Notes under the pieces: generated by a model | Seen by the model: the letters and a program-made list of their open reading frames with translations, nothing else | What the model was told of the DNA's origin: nothing | Database searches by the model: none | Part shown: positions 62,601 to 64,000 of the stretch, piece after piece | Layout of the letters: each line of letters begins with the position of its first letter | Position numbering within the stretch: the stretch's first letter is position 1 | Program-made: the position numbers and the translations under genes | Origin: Cardinalis cardinalis | Taxonomy: Eukaryota > Chordata > Aves > Passeriformes > Cardinalidae | Direction: 5' to 3' | Length of the DNA stretch: 64,000 nt | Assembly (NCBI GenBank): GCA_014549065.1 | Contig: JACDOX010000001.1 | Span: 1,039,918 to 1,103,917, forward strand

Positions 62601-64000
62601 CTCCTCATCCTAGAAATAAAATGTTTTCTTCTGGAGCTGAATTAGGCCATGTTTNAGCTTACAAATCATGTACACTACTATTGTTGGCTAGCCAAATCCA
62701 AATTAAACTAATTTTTCACCTAGCTTAAACAGCTGAGGCAAAAGATGGAGGACTCAGAATTATCTTCCATAATTTGTCAGTTATCTGCACCTGCATGTAG
62801 GCACTGAAATACCACAGTTAACCCCAAGACTCAGCTTATATCACTCTTTGAGGTACAGAAAAAAAGAAAATTGCTAAGTAACAAACACAAGCCAACTTTG
62901 CTGAGCTGCTAAAGGCTGTAGCAGGAAGTTCAGCAAAATTAGATCCCAGCCATTAGGCACTAGCTGCACTTTTGCTTACATTAAGCCAACCAATGCTTTG
63001 GAAAGTAATACACTTCTATAAGTCATTCATAGCATCATAATGCCAGTAATTTAACTCCTCTGGGGCTTCTGTAAGATCTCTGCAAAAAGCAAGTGGAAGA
63101 AAGTCTATGGCTGCTGCCTTAGGCCTTCTGTGGGTGTTAAATGCATGTAGGCAAATAGCTGACAAACCACATATTNAAATTAGCACATGCATATTCATCT
63201 GTTTTACTCAGGTTTGTGTGGGACTGGTTTTAACTTGGTCAAGAAAAAGTGTTCTCNCTTCTCCCCCCTGTTAGTCCTGTCACTACCTATTGTAAGCAAG
63301 TAACACCCTAAACTAATCNGTGGATGTGGCCTAAAAAATGTCAAGACAGAGAGGGAATATCCATACCTGANGTATGTAGATGTTGAAGAGTCAGATCCCC
63401 ATCATGCTTCCTCTGCAGCTGGTGCTTTTTAGCCCACAAGAAGAGTATTGTGTTTGGCACCTCCATTACAGCATCTCTTTATTCCCACATTAACTCCTGT
63501 CGTTAAATCCTCTCAAATGCAGTGAAAATGAGTGGGCACTGCCAGCAGGATTAGCAGCAGAATGGCAGTCTCTGCACTGGGATCTTTCCAGGAGCATGGC
63601 AGAAAGGAGAGCTCCTGCACACCTGGCTCCCTGCAGGAGTGGATGGTAACCCTGAGATGGGAGAGGAGGGCATAGCTTCAGGAGCGAGCACACAAGGGAC
63701 TGTGTCATGGTCATGTCGTAGGGTCTCAGGCCATTTTTGCCATCTCCCTGCACACCCAAGGCATCAAGAAGTAGGCCAAAAGAACTTGAAANTACTAAAG
63801 TGTGCTTCTTGTGTTCCCATGTTCAGGAATCCTACCCAGAGTGAGAGCAAATGAAGGTGAAAGTTGATATTGTCCTACCGGAGAGAACTTTGGCTCATAC
63901 TCTTCATTCTCACCTTTCCAGGAAGGTTTTAATTCACTATATATTACCACTTGTCATTTCTTATTTCAGAAAATATTCTTCCCTGGGCTTATTCCAGGAG
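59666..64000. other. Non-coding stretch to the window end
   Basis: No gene is recognised. A small CpG patch lies at 59886-59962, with about 11 CpGs in under 100 bp. GATAA/AGATGATAA-rich sequence lies at about 60130-60205. A direct repeat with 39 bp period lies at 62374-62434. Otherwise it is AT-rich single-copy DNA, with motif-free open frames of 110 codons or fewer. Confidence 0.55.
62374..62434. repeat. Local duplication, 39 bp period
   Basis: TTCATATGGAAGTTGCTTTA plus AC occurs at 62374-62395 and again at 62413-62434. A third partial copy (AAGTTGCTTTAAC) lies between them. This is a slippage-type duplication. Confidence 0.88.

Noticed and set aside
1..64000. CRISPR array, operon, phage or bacterial defence system
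   Set aside because: There are no regularly spaced direct repeats with unique spacers and no dense co-oriented genes. The avian CR1 elements show this is animal nuclear DNA.
1..64000. tRNA or rRNA genes
   Set aside because: I saw no A-box/B-box pair with cloverleaf potential and no rRNA-like conserved blocks while reading. A tRNAscan run would be the decisive check.

Overview
This is vertebrate nuclear DNA, almost certainly from a bird and probably a songbird. The best evidence is a set of CR1 LINE 3' ends carrying the avian signature: a GATGA/GATGACC block, then CTT(T)CCA, then a tail of ATTCTATGAT or ATTCT units. Two further stretches look like songbird-type endogenous-retrovirus LTRs. Background composition is AT-rich with strong CpG depletion. 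Single n characters are scattered through the whole window and behave like masked heterozygous sites. Positions 1-433 are an unsequenced gap.

I could not support a single protein-coding gene, tRNA, rRNA, known miRNA, CRISPR array or operon. The open frames present (up to about 170 codons) look like chance frames. The window reads as an intergenic gene desert or a very long intron. Bacterial-style features such as ribosome binding sites and operators do not apply.

Layout: 434-2215 is AT-rich but unusually CpG-dense, like the shoulder of a CpG-island promoter hidden in the gap. 2216-9060 is unremarkable single-copy DNA. At 9071-9312 a MIR-like SINE core lies beside an ancient CR1 reverse-transcriptase scrap. 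10548-10951 is a younger CR1 3' end with an internal deletion. 20320-20744 is a probable solo LTR on the minus strand. 30175-30475 is an old plus-strand CR1 scrap. 34430-35040 is AT-rich with homeodomain-type motifs and abuts an orphan CpG island at 35045-35350. A perfect 2 x 61 bp tandem duplication lies at 38977-39098, and a second probable LTR at 40587-40894. A CpG cluster lies at 43150-43445. An ancient minus-strand CR1 reverse-transcriptase fragment lies at 49580-50015. Two more CR1 3' ends lie at 58545-58757 and 59110-59595, the second ending in a perfect (ATTCT)14 array.

No set of genes works together here. The features are transposon remnants of several ages, simple repeats, and a few CpG-rich or motif-rich patches that are regulatory candidates. 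I found no clear novel system. The items most worth checking are the CpG-dense shoulder, the two orphan CpG clusters, the clustered ambiguity sites and one unassigned hydrophobic reading frame near 54.1-54.4 kb.
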